Position numbers and translations under genes: made by a program. A stretch of DNA of 64,000 nt from Bacteroidota bacterium (GTDB lineage Bacteria; Bacteroidota; Bacteroidia; Flavobacteriales_D; Crocinitomicaceae), in the NCBI GenBank assembly GCA_024280295.1, contig JAJRQK010000021.1, forward strand, positions 1 through 64,000. Reading direction: 5' to 3'. The notes beneath the pieces are model-generated. The model saw only the letters and a list, made by a program, of their open reading frames with translations. It was not told the DNA's origin and did no database searches. Of this stretch, positions 55,808 to 64,000 are shown in pieces; position 1 is the first letter of the stretch; every line of letters begins with the position of its first letter.

Positions 55808-57910
55808 ATGAAAGTCTGTATAGCCGAGAAACCTAGTGTAGCAAAGGATATCGCAGAAGTCCTAGGAGCGAAACAACGCAACGATGGCTACTGGGAAGGA
55901 AATGGCTATCAAGTAACTTGGACATTCGGTCATTTATGTACACTCAAAGAGCCACACGACTATAACGAAAACTGGAAATATTGGAAATTAGAAGATTTAC
56001 CGATTCTTCCACAGAATTTCGGAATCAAGTTAATTCAAAATCAAGGAGTTGAGAAGCAATTCAATACCATTGCGAGGTTAGTTCAAAGTTGTGATGAAGT
56101 TATCAACTGTGGGGATGCTGGGCAAGAGGGAGAGCTCATCCAACGATGGGTATTATTGAAAGCAAAATGCAAAGCTCCAATGCGACGTCTTTGGATTTCA
56201 TCTTTGACAGAAGAAGCAATTCGTGAAGGTTTTGAGAACCTCAAAGACGCAGCTAAATACGATAATCTCTATGCTGCGGGTAGTGCTCGCGCAATGGGCG
56301 ACTGGATTCTTGGAATCAATGGAACTCGTCTGTTCACAAAGAAATTTGGTCGAGGAAAAACGACGTTATCTATTGGACGAGTTCAGACTCCTACATTAGC
56401 AATGATTGTTGCGCGCCATAAAGAAGTTGATGGATTTAAATCTTTTGAATACTGGGAACTAAAAACAACCTTCAAAGGACAAGAATTCAACTGTCAAATT
56501 GATCGATTGACTTCTGAAAAACGTGCTATTGGAGGGCTCGAATACTTAAAAGAACGTGAATTTGAAATCACTTCATTCGAGCAAAAAGAAGGTAAAGAAG
56601 GCAATCCGAGGTTGTATGACCTCACCTCTATTCAGGTGGATGCAAACAAGAAATTTGGATTCTCTGCCGATGAAACATTAAAGCATGTACAAAGTCTTTA
56701 TGAAAAAAAATTGGTTACTTATCCAAGGGTGGATACGACCTACTTAACGAATGATTTACACCCAAAAATACCGCAAATACTTCGTGGGATGACTTATTAT
56801 TCACGTTTTACAGAGAGTGTGCTTCAAAATTCAATCCCCAAATCAAAAACAGTTTTTGACGATAAAAAAGTAACGGATCACCATGCTATCATTCCAACTG
56901 GAGTTGCTGTTTCTGGAATCACACCAAATGAACAGCAGATTTATGAACTCATCGCGAAACGATTCATTGCAGTGTTCTATCCACCATGTATCGTTTCAAA
57001 CACCACCGTCTTGGGCAAAGTTGGAGATCTTAAATTTAAAGCAACTGGGAAACAGATTCTGAAACCAGGCTGGAGAGTGGTTTATGAAAGTGATAAAAAA
57101 AATGCAAAGTCGAAGAATGAAGAGTCCATAATGCCTCACTTTGAAAAAGGAGAAAAAGGACCACATGAACCCGTTATTCACAAAGGAAAAACATCCCCGC
57201 CTAAAGCTTATACTGAAGCCACACTTCTTCGAGCAATGGAATCAGCTGGTCGACAAGTCGATGACGAAGAAATGCGGGAATTGATGAAGGACAATGGAAT
57301 TGGTCGGCCATCAACAAGAGCGAACATCATCGAAACCCTTTTCAGAAGAAAATACATAGAGAAGAAGAGAAAAAACATCAATGCCACAACAACTGGAATC
57401 GCATTAATTGATACCATTCAAAATGACTTACTTAAAAGCGCGGAATTAACTGGTCAATGGGAACAGAAATTGCGTTTAATCGAAAAAGGTGAGTATAAAC
57501 TGGATGTCTTTAAGCAAGAACTTTATGTGATGATGCGAGAACTTACAGATGAAGTCATTTTTAATACACCCAGCAACGTACAATTCTTCGATGCATCAGA
57601 AGAAAAACCTACACCTGTAAAACGAGAAAAAAAGGTCATTGATTTTACTGAAATAGATTGCCCAAAATGTAAATCATCTAAATTAATGAAGGGTAAAACT
57701 GCAATTGGATGCACTAATTTTAAAGAATGTGGATTTAAAGTTCCTTTCGAGTTAATGGGTAAGAAGTTGACAGAAACGCAACTCAGCATGCTGATCCAAA
57801 AAGGAAAAACGAATTCTATTAAAGGAATAATTCACCCTGGAAATACAGAGAAAGTTTCAGGGAAATTTAGACTTGATGCTACTTTTAACATTCAATTTGA
57901 ACAAGAATAA
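55808..57910 (+). CDS. topB: DNA topoisomerase III (type IA)
   Basis: A 700-residue single-strand-passing topoisomerase. The TOPRIM domain begins KVCIAEKPSVAKDIAEVLG and contains NCGDAGQEGELIQRW in place of the classical D-x-D-R-E-G-E. The active-site region reads LYEKKLVTYPRVDTTYL (catalytic Tyr in TYPR), then KVTDHHAIIPTG and DNGIGRPSTRANIIETL. The C-terminus carries a zinc ribbon with CPKCKSSKLMKGKTAIGC and a later KECGF, and a second topo C-repeat-like end. TopB separates linked replicated DNA. Single gene, 144 bases after the DUF5686 gene. Confidence 0.95.
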   Translation: MKVCIAEKPSVAKDIAEVLGAKQRNDGYWEGNGYQVTWTFGHLCTLKEPHDYNENWKYWKLEDLPILPQNFGIKLIQNQGVEKQFNTIARLVQSCDEVINCGDAGQEGELIQRWVLLKAKCKAPMRRLWISSLTEEAIREGFENLKDAAKYDNLYAAGSARAMGDWILGINGTRLFTKKFGRGKTTLSIGRVQTPTLAMIVARHKEVDGFKSFEYWELKTTFKGQEFNCQIDRLTSEKRAIGGLEYLKEREFEITSFEQKEGKEGNPRLYDLTSIQVDANKKFGFSADETLKHVQSLYEKKLVTYPRVDTTYLTNDLHPKIPQILRGMTYYSRFTESVLQNSIPKSKTVFDDKKVTDHHAIIPTGVAVSGITPNEQQIYELIAKRFIAVFYPPCIVSNTTVLGKVGDLKFKATGKQILKPGWRVVYESDKKNAKSKNEESIMPHFEKGEKGPHEPVIHKGKTSPPKAYTEATLLRAMESAGRQVDDEEMRELMKDNGIGRPSTRANIIETLFRRKYIEKKRKNINATTTGIALIDTIQNDLLKSAELTGQWEQKLRLIEKGEYKLDVFKQELYVMMRELTDEVIFNTPSNVQFFDASEEKPTPVKREKKVIDFTEIDCPKCKSSKLMKGKTAIGCTNFKECGFKVPFELMGKKLTETQLSMLIQKGKTNSIKGIIHPGNTEKVSGKFRLDATFNIQFEQE

Positions 57911-58013
57911 TTTACCGCAGCTATTCTCCCTCTCAATTATTGAAAAAGTTTAATTTGTTACTATACTGTTATTGTTTGAATATCAGCCTTCTATTTCAGT
58001 ACTTTAGTATTCC

Positions 58014-59180
58014 ATGAGAATTTTACTTGGTCTATTTCTTCTGATTGCTCAACTGAGCGGGGCACAAATGTCGCCAAGTTGGTTTCATCATTACCGACCA
58101 TTAGATTCAAATAATGTAGTCTTATTCGAGTTAAAAACGATTAACGATACGATCTTGCTTTCTCGCAGTGATTCACTGACATTTCAATCTGGCTATAAAC
58201 GATATCAATTTAATTTTACAATCGATACTGGAGAAAATGTGCAATTTCTGATTTCTCAAAGTCTGAATAACGATGGTTTAAATTACAACTGCTCACATCC
58301 ACTAGACATCCTACATTTAGGAGATACTGGGCATGTTACAATCTGTTTCCCCGGAGCGCAATTCTCGCCACCATACGACCTCACTACAAAGTACATTGTT
58401 AATTCAAACACCTCCAAGAGAGATACATTAATTATAAATAGACACTTCGAATGGCGGGATCAAGATACCATTCATACAAGTCTAAGCCTTGGGGATTCGA
58501 GTTTAGTTATTGTCGAGCATACAGCAACTATCAAGCCTCAAATGATGTTTCTTAACCTACACGAAAATGAATCAACAAGTATTGAGGCATTGAAAATTGT
58601 AGCTGACACAATTCCGATCGACTATATTTATCTAAAACATGGGGGAGAACGAAGAGTTGAGTTTTCCAATAACGACCAACAATACTCAATCGATCCAAAC
58701 AGAATTTACACTAAAGTTGGAACAGAAGCAACACTCAACGAAAATGATCAATTAGATGAATTTGGTCTAGTGACTAGCGAATTTTTGGCTCATAGAATTT
58801 TTCAAAAACTGCAAAAAGGAAAATCCGTAATCTCGGTTCACAACAACACTCCTGATGAATACTCTATTTTTAGTTATCTTCCTGACAGTAGTGAAGCAGG
58901 AAACACGAGACAATTATTCATCAATGAAGCTGCCGATCCAGATGATTTTATCTACACAACAAACCTTTTGGTTTACCAAGCAGCCAAGAGAGATAGCATC
59001 AATGTGATTCTTCAAAGTGACGATAATTTGATTGACGATGGGTCATTATCCGTTTACTGTGGCATTCAAGGTATCCTCTATGTGAATATTGAAACCGAAC
59101 ACGGTCACTTGAAAGAACAAATTCGACTTATTTTTTGGACCCGAAATATCGTTCAAGAGATTCTAAACACTAAGGAATAA
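58014..59180 (+). CDS. Secreted M14-like metallohydrolase, divergent family
   Basis: A 388-residue protein with a signal peptide ending LSGAQ. The N-terminal ~170 residues are beta-rich with no recognised domain. The C-terminal ~210 residues show, in order and at plausible spacing, the catalytic residues of M14/aspartoacylase-type zinc hydrolases: H183-x-x-E186 in FLNLHENESTS, N229-R230 in SIDPNRIYT (compare D-x-N-R-N of carboxypeptidases), H276 in ISVHNNTPDEYSI, and E360 in YVNIETEHGH. Zinc carboxypeptidases use H69/E72, N144-R145, H196 and E270. I recall similar LHxNE/DPNRIxT proteins only as hypothetical. Substrate unknown. A TACTTTAG box 14 bases upstream of the ATG may be its promoter. 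Confidence 0.65.
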   Translation: MRILLGLFLLIAQLSGAQMSPSWFHHYRPLDSNNVVLFELKTINDTILLSRSDSLTFQSGYKRYQFNFTIDTGENVQFLISQSLNNDGLNYNCSHPLDILHLGDTGHVTICFPGAQFSPPYDLTTKYIVNSNTSKRDTLIINRHFEWRDQDTIHTSLSLGDSSLVIVEHTATIKPQMMFLNLHENESTSIEALKIVADTIPIDYIYLKHGGERRVEFSNNDQQYSIDPNRIYTKVGTEATLNENDQLDEFGLVTSEFLAHRIFQKLQKGKSVISVHNNTPDEYSIFSYLPDSSEAGNTRQLFINEAADPDDFIYTTNLLVYQAAKRDSINVILQSDDNLIDDGSLSVYCGIQGILYVNIETEHGHLKEQIRLIFWTRNIVQEILNTKE

Positions 59181-59282
59181 GCAATCCAAAGCTCATTAAC
59201 CTAAATACGTTCTGAAATTTACGCAGCCCTAGCAATTTCAGCTTTTTTTAGGAGAAGCAACTCATTGATTTTAGAGAATTGC

Positions 59283-59290
59283 TACCTTTG
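59283..59290 (+). promoter_or_regulatory. -7 promoter box before purM
   Basis: TACCTTTG, exact TAnnTTTG, ends five bases before the purM ATG; the nearest TTG is 15 bases upstream, shorter than the usual spacing. Confidence 0.45.
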
Positions 59291-59295
59291 CCGCT

Positions 59296-60462
59296 ATGGC
59301 AGATACTCGATATAATTTGCGCGGCGTTTCCGCTGGAAAAGAGGATGTTCACAATGCAATCAAAAATGTAGATAAGGGACTTTTTCCGCAAGCATTTTGC
59401 AAAGTTGTTCCCGATCACTTGAGTGGTGACGAGAATTATTGTGTCGTGATGCACGCTGATGGTGCAGGAACAAAATCATCTTTAGCTTACATGTATTGGA
59501 AGGAAACTGGTGATCTTTCTGTTTGGAAAGGAATTGCTCAAGATGCACTCATAATGAACATTGATGACTTACTTTGCGTTGGAGCAACAGATAACATTCT
59601 GTTATCATCCACAATCGGAAGAAACAAAAATCTAGTCACCGGAGAAGTGATTTCTGCCATTATCAATGGAACAGAAGAATTACTTGCCGATCTTCGTAGT
59701 CAAGGAATTGGAATTCATTCAACTGGAGGCGAAACTGCTGATGTTGGGGATTTAGTCCGGACAATTATCGTTGATTCAACAGTTGTTTGTCGCATGAAGC
59801 GAAAAGATGTCATCTCAAATCGTACAATTCAAGACGGAGATGTTATCGTAGGACTTTCATCCTCTGGTCAAGCAACTTACGAGACAGAGTATAATGGAGG
59901 TATGGGAAGCAACGGATTAACTTCTGCTCGGCATGATGTCTTCAACAAAGATCTTGCGTCGAAATACCCAGAAAGCTTCGACCCATCAGTACCAGAAGAG
60001 TTGGTTTATTCAGGGTCAAAGTCATTAACAGACGCTACAGATTCCCCGATTAACGCAGGAAAATTAGTGCTGTCACCGACTCGCACCTACGCCCCAATCA
60101 TCAAAAAGATATTAGATGAGTGTCGAAATAGTATTCACGGAATGGTACACTGTTCTGGTGGCGCTCAAACAAAAGTATTGCACTTTGTTAGTAATGTGCA
60201 TATAATTAAAGACAACCTCTTCCATATTCCACCGCTTTTTGAATTAATTCAGAAAGAATCCGGAACAGATTGGAAAGAAATGTACAAGGTTTTTAACATG
60301 GGACATCGAATGGAACTTTATGTTCCTGCCAGTGTTGCCGAAGAGATTATTGCGATCTCAAAATCGTTTAATGTTGATGCCCAAATCATCGGGCGTGTAG
60401 AAGCATATAACGGAAATAAATTAACGATTACTTCGCCTCAAGGTGAGTTTATATATTCATAA
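59296..60462 (+). CDS. purM: Phosphoribosylformylglycinamidine cyclo-ligase (AIR synthetase)
   Basis: A 388-residue cytoplasmic ATP enzyme closing the imidazole ring in purine synthesis (step 5). Conserved stretches: MHADGAGTKSSLAYMY, IAQDALIMNIDDLLCVGATD, GIHSTGGETADVGDLVRT, VDSTVVCRMKRKDVI, PINAGKLVLSPTRTYAPII and the C-terminal FNMGHRMELYVP. It is somewhat longer than E. coli PurM, as in the eukaryote/Bacteroidota-like branch. prfA follows after three bases. No other pur genes are in the window. Confidence 0.95.
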   Translation: MADTRYNLRGVSAGKEDVHNAIKNVDKGLFPQAFCKVVPDHLSGDENYCVVMHADGAGTKSSLAYMYWKETGDLSVWKGIAQDALIMNIDDLLCVGATDNILLSSTIGRNKNLVTGEVISAIINGTEELLADLRSQGIGIHSTGGETADVGDLVRTIIVDSTVVCRMKRKDVISNRTIQDGDVIVGLSSSGQATYETEYNGGMGSNGLTSARHDVFNKDLASKYPESFDPSVPEELVYSGSKSLTDATDSPINAGKLVLSPTRTYAPIIKKILDECRNSIHGMVHCSGGAQTKVLHFVSNVHIIKDNLFHIPPLFELIQKESGTDWKEMYKVFNMGHRMELYVPASVAEEIIAISKSFNVDAQIIGRVEAYNGNKLTITSPQGEFIYS

Positions 60463-60465
60463 GTC

Positions 60466-61545
60466 ATGAACGATTTATTAGAGAAACTAGAAGCAATTCA
60501 TATCCGTTTTATCGAGGTTGGAACCTTGATTGTCGATCCTGATATTATCAGTGACATGAAACGCTATGTTAAACTGACCAAGGAATATAAAGATCTTGAA
60601 GAACTTGATATCGTTTATAAAAACTACAAGCAACTTATTGATAATCTTGCAAGTTCTAAAGAATTATTGAGTACTGAGGATGATCCCGAAATGCGCGAAA
60701 TGGCGAAAATGGAGATCGATGAACTTGAGAAAGCTCGACCAGAAATGGAAGAAGACATCAAATTTATGCTGATTCCGAAAGATCCAGAAGATGAGAAGCC
60801 AGCCATCATGGAACTTAGAGCTGGAACTGGAGGAGATGAAGCATGTATCTTTGTTGAGGATTGCTTTAGAATGTACACAATGTATTTTAAGACAAAGGGG
60901 TGGACGTACGAAGTAATCAATTCAAACGAAGGCGGAACGAAAGGCTACAAAGAAATTCAAATGAGCATTGAAGGTGCATCTGTTTATGGTGTTCTCAAGT
61001 TTGAATCTGGTGTTCATCGTGTTCAGCGAGTACCTGAAACTGAATCACAAGGAAGGGTACATACTTCGGCAATTACAATTGCTGTACTTCCAGAAGCAGA
61101 GGAAGTTGATTTTGAATTAAACATGACCGATGTCAGAAGAGATACTTATAGAGCATCTGGAGCAGGAGGTCAACACGTAAATAAAACTGAATCTGCTATT
61201 CGTTTGACTCACATCCCAACAGGAGTGGTTGCAGAATGCCAAGATGGGCGGTCTCAGCATAAGAATTTAGAGAAAGCAATTTCAATTTTGCGCTCTAGAC
61301 TTTATCAAATTGAATTAGAGAAACTGCAAAATGAACGAGCAGAGCATCGTAAATCTTTAGTATCTACTGGAGATCGGTCAGCCAAGATTCGCACATACAA
61401 CTATCCACAAGGAAGAATAACAGATCATCGAATAAATAAAACGATGTATAATTTGAGTGCCTTTATGAATGGTGACCTACAAGATATGATTGATGCTCTT
61501 AAAATGGCAGAAAATGCCGAAAAACTTAAGGGAGAAGAAGCGTAG
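60466..61545 (+). CDS. prfA: Peptide chain release factor 1
   Basis: A 359-residue translation terminator for UAA/UAG. The GGQ motif (234-236 in RASGAGGQHVNKTESA) is the site of glutamine methylation and peptidyl-tRNA hydrolysis; the codon-reading tripeptide PxT is P190-E-T192 in RVPETESQGR, which marks RF1 rather than RF2 (SPF). The length is standard. It lies three bases after purM. Its own TAG stop codon is part of the first copy of a tandem hairpin repeat (61542 on). Confidence 0.97.
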   Translation: MNDLLEKLEAIHIRFIEVGTLIVDPDIISDMKRYVKLTKEYKDLEELDIVYKNYKQLIDNLASSKELLSTEDDPEMREMAKMEIDELEKARPEMEEDIKFMLIPKDPEDEKPAIMELRAGTGGDEACIFVEDCFRMYTMYFKTKGWTYEVINSNEGGTKGYKEIQMSIEGASVYGVLKFESGVHRVQRVPETESQGRVHTSAITIAVLPEAEEVDFELNMTDVRRDTYRASGAGGQHVNKTESAIRLTHIPTGVVAECQDGRSQHKNLEKAISILRSRLYQIELEKLQNERAEHRKSLVSTGDRSAKIRTYNYPQGRITDHRINKTMYNLSAFMNGDLQDMIDALKMAENAEKLKGEEA

Positions 61546-61646
61546 CTTCTGATGATGCTTCAGGAAGAAGCATGTGTAAAAAGTAATAGTAGCTTCTGAT
61601 GATGCTTCAGGAAGAAGCATGTGTAAAGGTGATAGTAGCTTCTGAT
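61542..61646 (+). repeat. Tandem 47/46-base repeat with hairpins, starting in the prfA stop codon
   Basis: Two near-identical units (61542-61588 and 61589-61634) and 12 bases of a third (61635-61646). Each full unit has a perfect seven-base stem ATGCTTC / GAAGCAT with a five-base loop (61555-61573 and 61602-61620). The leading GCTTCT of each unit can pair instead with AGAAGC, so alternative folds exist. Unit 2 differs only near its end. No T-run follows, so it is not a plain terminator. No coding sense is seen. Confidence 0.85.
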
Positions 61647-61724
61647 TGAACTTTGGTTAAAAATCATAAACTGAAAATAATTGAACCATAATTAAACTGC
61701 CATTCCTAAGGGAACAAGAATAAC

Positions 61725-62543
61725 ATGACAAAAAAAGAAATCATAGCTCAAATTCGATCAAAACGCTCATTTTTATGTGTTGGGTTGGATACAGATTTGA
61801 CAAAAATTCCACCACATCTACTCGACTCTGAAGACCCTCTTTTTGAGTTTAACAAGGCGATTATTGACGCAACCAAGGATTACTGCGTGGCCTACAAACC
61901 AAACGTGGCTTTTTACGAATGCCACGGTCCAAAAGGCTGGGATTCACTCAAGAAAACACTTGATTATATTCCAAAAAATATTTTTACCATTGCGGATGCC
62001 AAGCGAGGTGATATTGGAAACACATCACGCTACTACGCAGACACTTTTTTCAAATACCTTAATGCTGATTCTGTTACGATCACACCATATATGGGCCAGG
62101 ACAGTGTTACTCCCTTCTTCGAACATCCAGGTAAATGGGCAATATTATTAGCACTCACATCAAACAAAGGTGCACTTGACTTTCAATTTATCGTTGATAG
62201 CAAAAACGAAGAACTCTATAAGAAAGTATTACGGAAATCTCAAGAATGGGGAACCGATGAAAACTTAATGTATGTCGTTGGAGCAACACGCGCTGAAGGC
62301 ATTGGTGAAGTCCGTAAACTCGTTCCAAAAAATTTCTTTTTAGTCCCCGGAGTTGGTGCTCAAGGTGGATCATTGGAAGATGTAGCCAATTATGGATGGA
62401 ATGATGATTGTGGATTATTAGTCAATTCATCACGTAAAATTATCTACGCATCCAACGGTAAGGATTTTGCCAAAGCAGCAGCTAGAGCGGCTAATGAACT
62501 TCAACAAAAAATGAGCATCATTCTCGATCAGAAAAACTTCTAG
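61725..62543 (+). CDS. pyrF: Orotidine 5'-phosphate decarboxylase
   Basis: A 272-residue enzyme making UMP from OMP, the last step of pyrimidine synthesis. It is the longer type 2 (core) form, marked by [38 protein letters not shown] and the catalytic [20 protein letters not shown] with D91, K93 and D96, then [29 protein letters not shown] and [12 protein letters not shown]. Between prfA and this gene lie the tandem repeats and a short spacer. Confidence 0.95.
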   Translation: MTKKEIIAQIRSKRSFLCVGLDTDLTKIPPHLLDSEDPLFEFNKAIIDATKDYCVAYKPNVAFYECHGPKGWDSLKKTLDYIPKNIFTIADAKRGDIGNTSRYYADTFFKYLNADSVTITPYMGQDSVTPFFEHPGKWAILLALTSNKGALDFQFIVDSKNEELYKKVLRKSQEWGTDENLMYVVGATRAEGIGEVRKLVPKNFFLVPGVGAQGGSLEDVANYGWNDDCGLLVNSSRKIIYASNGKDFAKAAARAANELQQKMSIILDQKNF

Positions 62544-62645
62544 TTTTCTAACCCACTAGTCAGCTCTATTTCAAGGGCTCTCATCTACAATTATTTAGCA
62601 TGAAATTAGACATCGTTTCCGCATAGGGATTGCTATCTCAAATGC

Positions 62646-62675
62646 TTTGACTGCTCAACTATTATAGTACCTTTG
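62646..62675 (+). promoter_or_regulatory. Promoter of the MMPL-family exporter gene
   Basis: TTTG, 18 bases, TACCTTTG, close to the Bacteroidota consensus; the box ends 32 bases before the ATG at 62708. Confidence 0.7.
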
Positions 62676-62707
62676 TGACTTCAAAATTTAAGGAAAACGT
62701 CCCGCCT

Positions 62708-64000
62708 ATGTGGCAATTTATTGCTAATGTTATCTTGAGAAATAGGTTTGTAATCATCGGATTACTTACCCTTCTCACTGTTTTCTTCGGATATCAAGCT
62801 GCAAAAGGGATAAAGATGGACAACCGCTATGGGGTTCTTCTTCCAAAAAATGCTCAAGCCAGTATTGATTACGAAAGATTTAAAGACCTATTCGGTGAAG
62901 ACGGCGGAGTTCTTGTTGTTGCAATTCAAACTGATTCACTCTACACAGAAACAGGGTTCCAAAAATGGAAAGAATTAGGTGACTCTATCTTGAAATTAGA
63001 TGGAATTGAATCAGTCGTTTCTGAGGCCAATTTGTTTACCGTTTTCAACGATGAGGAAAATCAACGTTTTGATGTTCATCGTGTGTTTTCAGATACTTCC
63101 TACAAAGAGAAATCAATTGATTCGATCAAGCATGAGATTAAAAATAATCCAATGTATGATGGGTTGCTCTACAATGATGAGAATGTTTCCTTGATGCTAA
63201 TCAGTGTCGATGATCGGTTTTTACTTGACAGAAAAAAGGCCACAGTGGTCTTGAAAGTAGAAGCACTTGCTGACTCGTACAAGAAACACTTCGGGCAACC
63301 TAGGTATGCAGGATTACCTCACTTACGTGTAATAATTGGAACGCGAGTAATGAGTGAAATGTACATTTTCGTTGGGTTACTGCTCTTCGTTACCTCACTG
63401 CTGCTCTACCTATTTTTCAGATCACTAAAAGTTGTTTTTATCTGTAATCTTGTTGTCGCAATTGCTGTTCTTTGGTCGGTCGGTATGATTGGATTCCTCA
63501 ACTTCGACCTTACAATTATCATGGCGTTAATCCCTCCTCTGATGATTGTTATTGGGATTCCGAATTGCATCTTCCTAATGACCAAATATCATCAGGAGGT
63601 CAAAGATCATGGCAATAAAGTGAAAGCCCTAACACGTGTTATTCGTAAAATTGGAACTGCAACATTCTTAACGAATTTAACAACATCACTTGGGTTTTTA
63701 ACATTCGTCACGACCAATTCGCCAAAATTAATGGAGTTCGGAATTACTGCATCAATCAATATAATACTGGTATTTATCCTATCAATTACGATACTTCCAA
63801 TTATCAACTCTTTATCAAAAACACCGAAACAAAGTCACCTCAAGCACCTTGAACGCAAACTAGCTGTTGGATTGCTTAATAAGCTTGTTCATATTGCTGG
63901 AAATCACAGAAAATGGGTTTATCTGACGACAATTATTGTTGTTTCCCTAAGTATTATGGGGCTTCTTCGAGTTGAAACAACAGGTAACTTGACTGGCGAT
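62708..64000 (+). CDS. MMPL/RND-superfamily exporter, N-terminal part
   Basis: The gene starts at the ATG at 62708 and stays open to the window edge (431 codons seen). The first transmembrane helix (FVIIGLLTLLTVFFGYQAAK) is followed by a ~190-residue periplasmic domain (MDNRYGVLLPKNAQASIDYE, LFGEDGGVLVVAIQT, GLPHLRVIIGTRV) and then a block of helices of the sterol-sensing/MMPL type (MYIFVGLLLFVTSLLLYLFF, IIMALIPPLMIVIGIPNCIF, TFLTNLTTSLGFLTFVTT). The TNLTTSLGF segment is a typical RND/MMPL helix. A second half should follow outside. Such predicted exporters move lipids or hydrophobic compounds; substrate unknown. A good promoter lies upstream. Confidence 0.9.
   Translation, partial: MWQFIANVILRNRFVIIGLLTLLTVFFGYQAAKGIKMDNRYGVLLPKNAQASIDYERFKDLFGEDGGVLVVAIQTDSLYTETGFQKWKELGDSILKLDGIESVVSEANLFTVFNDEENQRFDVHRVFSDTSYKEKSIDSIKHEIKNNPMYDGLLYNDENVSLMLISVDDRFLLDRKKATVVLKVEALADSYKKHFGQPRYAGLPHLRVIIGTRVMSEMYIFVGLLLFVTSLLLYLFFRSLKVVFICNLVVAIAVLWSVGMIGFLNFDLTIIMALIPPLMIVIGIPNCIFLMTKYHQEVKDHGNKVKALTRVIRKIGTATFLTNLTTSLGFLTFVTTNSPKLMEFGITASINIILVFILSITILPIINSLSKTPKQSHLKHLERKLAVGLLNKLVHIAGNHRKWVYLTTIIVVSLSIMGLLRVETTGNLTGD

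Noticed and set aside
1-64000. Defence island, prophage, integron, transposon or biosynthetic gene cluster
   Set aside because: No integrase, transposase, phage structural, restriction, toxin-antitoxin, NRPS/PKS or CRISPR feature was seen on either strand.

Overview
The window looks like ordinary chromosome of a Bacteroidota bacterium, most likely a flavobacterium of the Crocinitomicaceae/Cryomorphaceae type (order-level guess, by inspection). The evidence is consistent: A+T-rich DNA, several secreted proteins ending in type IX secretion (T9SS) sorting domains of both type A and type B, two DUF5686 outer-membrane proteins, many signal peptides ending in A-Q or S-Q, almost no Shine-Dalgarno sequences, and promoters of the Bacteroidota form TTG-N19/20-TAnnTTTG. 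I see no rRNA, CRISPR array, insertion sequence, prophage or plasmid gene. One tRNA gene (Phe) is present.

Layout. 1-2 kb: the tail of a CotH-type T9SS protein, an overlapping dgkA, and a DNRLRE-type T9SS protein broken by a one-base frameshift. 2-5 kb: a minus-strand operon thyA > capA-like > folA > small barrel protein, with a 65-base thyA/capA overlap and a 4-base capA/folA overlap. 5-9 kb: small secreted protein, orphan histidine kinase, small lipoprotein with a strong terminator, pdhB. 9-13 kb: a PagL-like lipid A deacylase and a GIN-domain lipoprotein, then etfBA and a bifunctional-nuclease gene. 13-18.6 kb: a plus-strand run of nucleoside permease, LuxE-like adenylating enzyme, START-like protein, half-length TauE, M20 amidohydrolase and two small secreted proteins. 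18.6-22.4 kb: a giant PKD-repeat protein with a type B sorting domain. 22.6-29.5 kb: recQ, diverging from tatC, DUF5686, lptB and a lipoprotein. 29.6-36.3 kb: tiny lipoprotein, Omp85-like protein, rmuC, mlaF/mlaE-like ABC transporter, SprT-like protein, manC. 36.5-46.7 kb: plug-only protein, fabD, three T9SS cargo proteins, a membrane-anchored VOC protein and DUF2911. 46.7-48.6 kb: GNAT, kbl and tRNA-Phe. 48.7-55.7 kb: coaX, barrel protein, TPR-like protein, lptC, small membrane protein, second DUF5686. 55.8-64 kb: topB, a divergent M14-like secreted hydrolase, purM, prfA, pyrF and the start of an MMPL/RND exporter.

Functionally the window is dominated by envelope work: LPS export (lptB, lptC), lipid asymmetry (mlaE/F), lipid A modification, Omp85 assembly, Tat export, mannose activation for polysaccharide, and surface T9SS cargo. 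Core metabolism sits between: dTMP/folate, pyruvate dehydrogenase, electron-transfer flavoprotein, fatty-acid initiation, CoA, purine and pyrimidine synthesis.

I found no convincing defence island or biosynthetic cluster. The best leads for something undescribed are a secreted M14-like family with the HxxE / NR / H / E residue order (58014-59180), a pair of small secreted proteins sharing a YSIL...C...VPAIPxxY pattern (18172 and 28987), a TonB-plug protein with no barrel (36507-37244), tandem hairpin repeats starting inside the prfA stop codon (61542-61646), and the thyA-capA-folA overlap arrangement.
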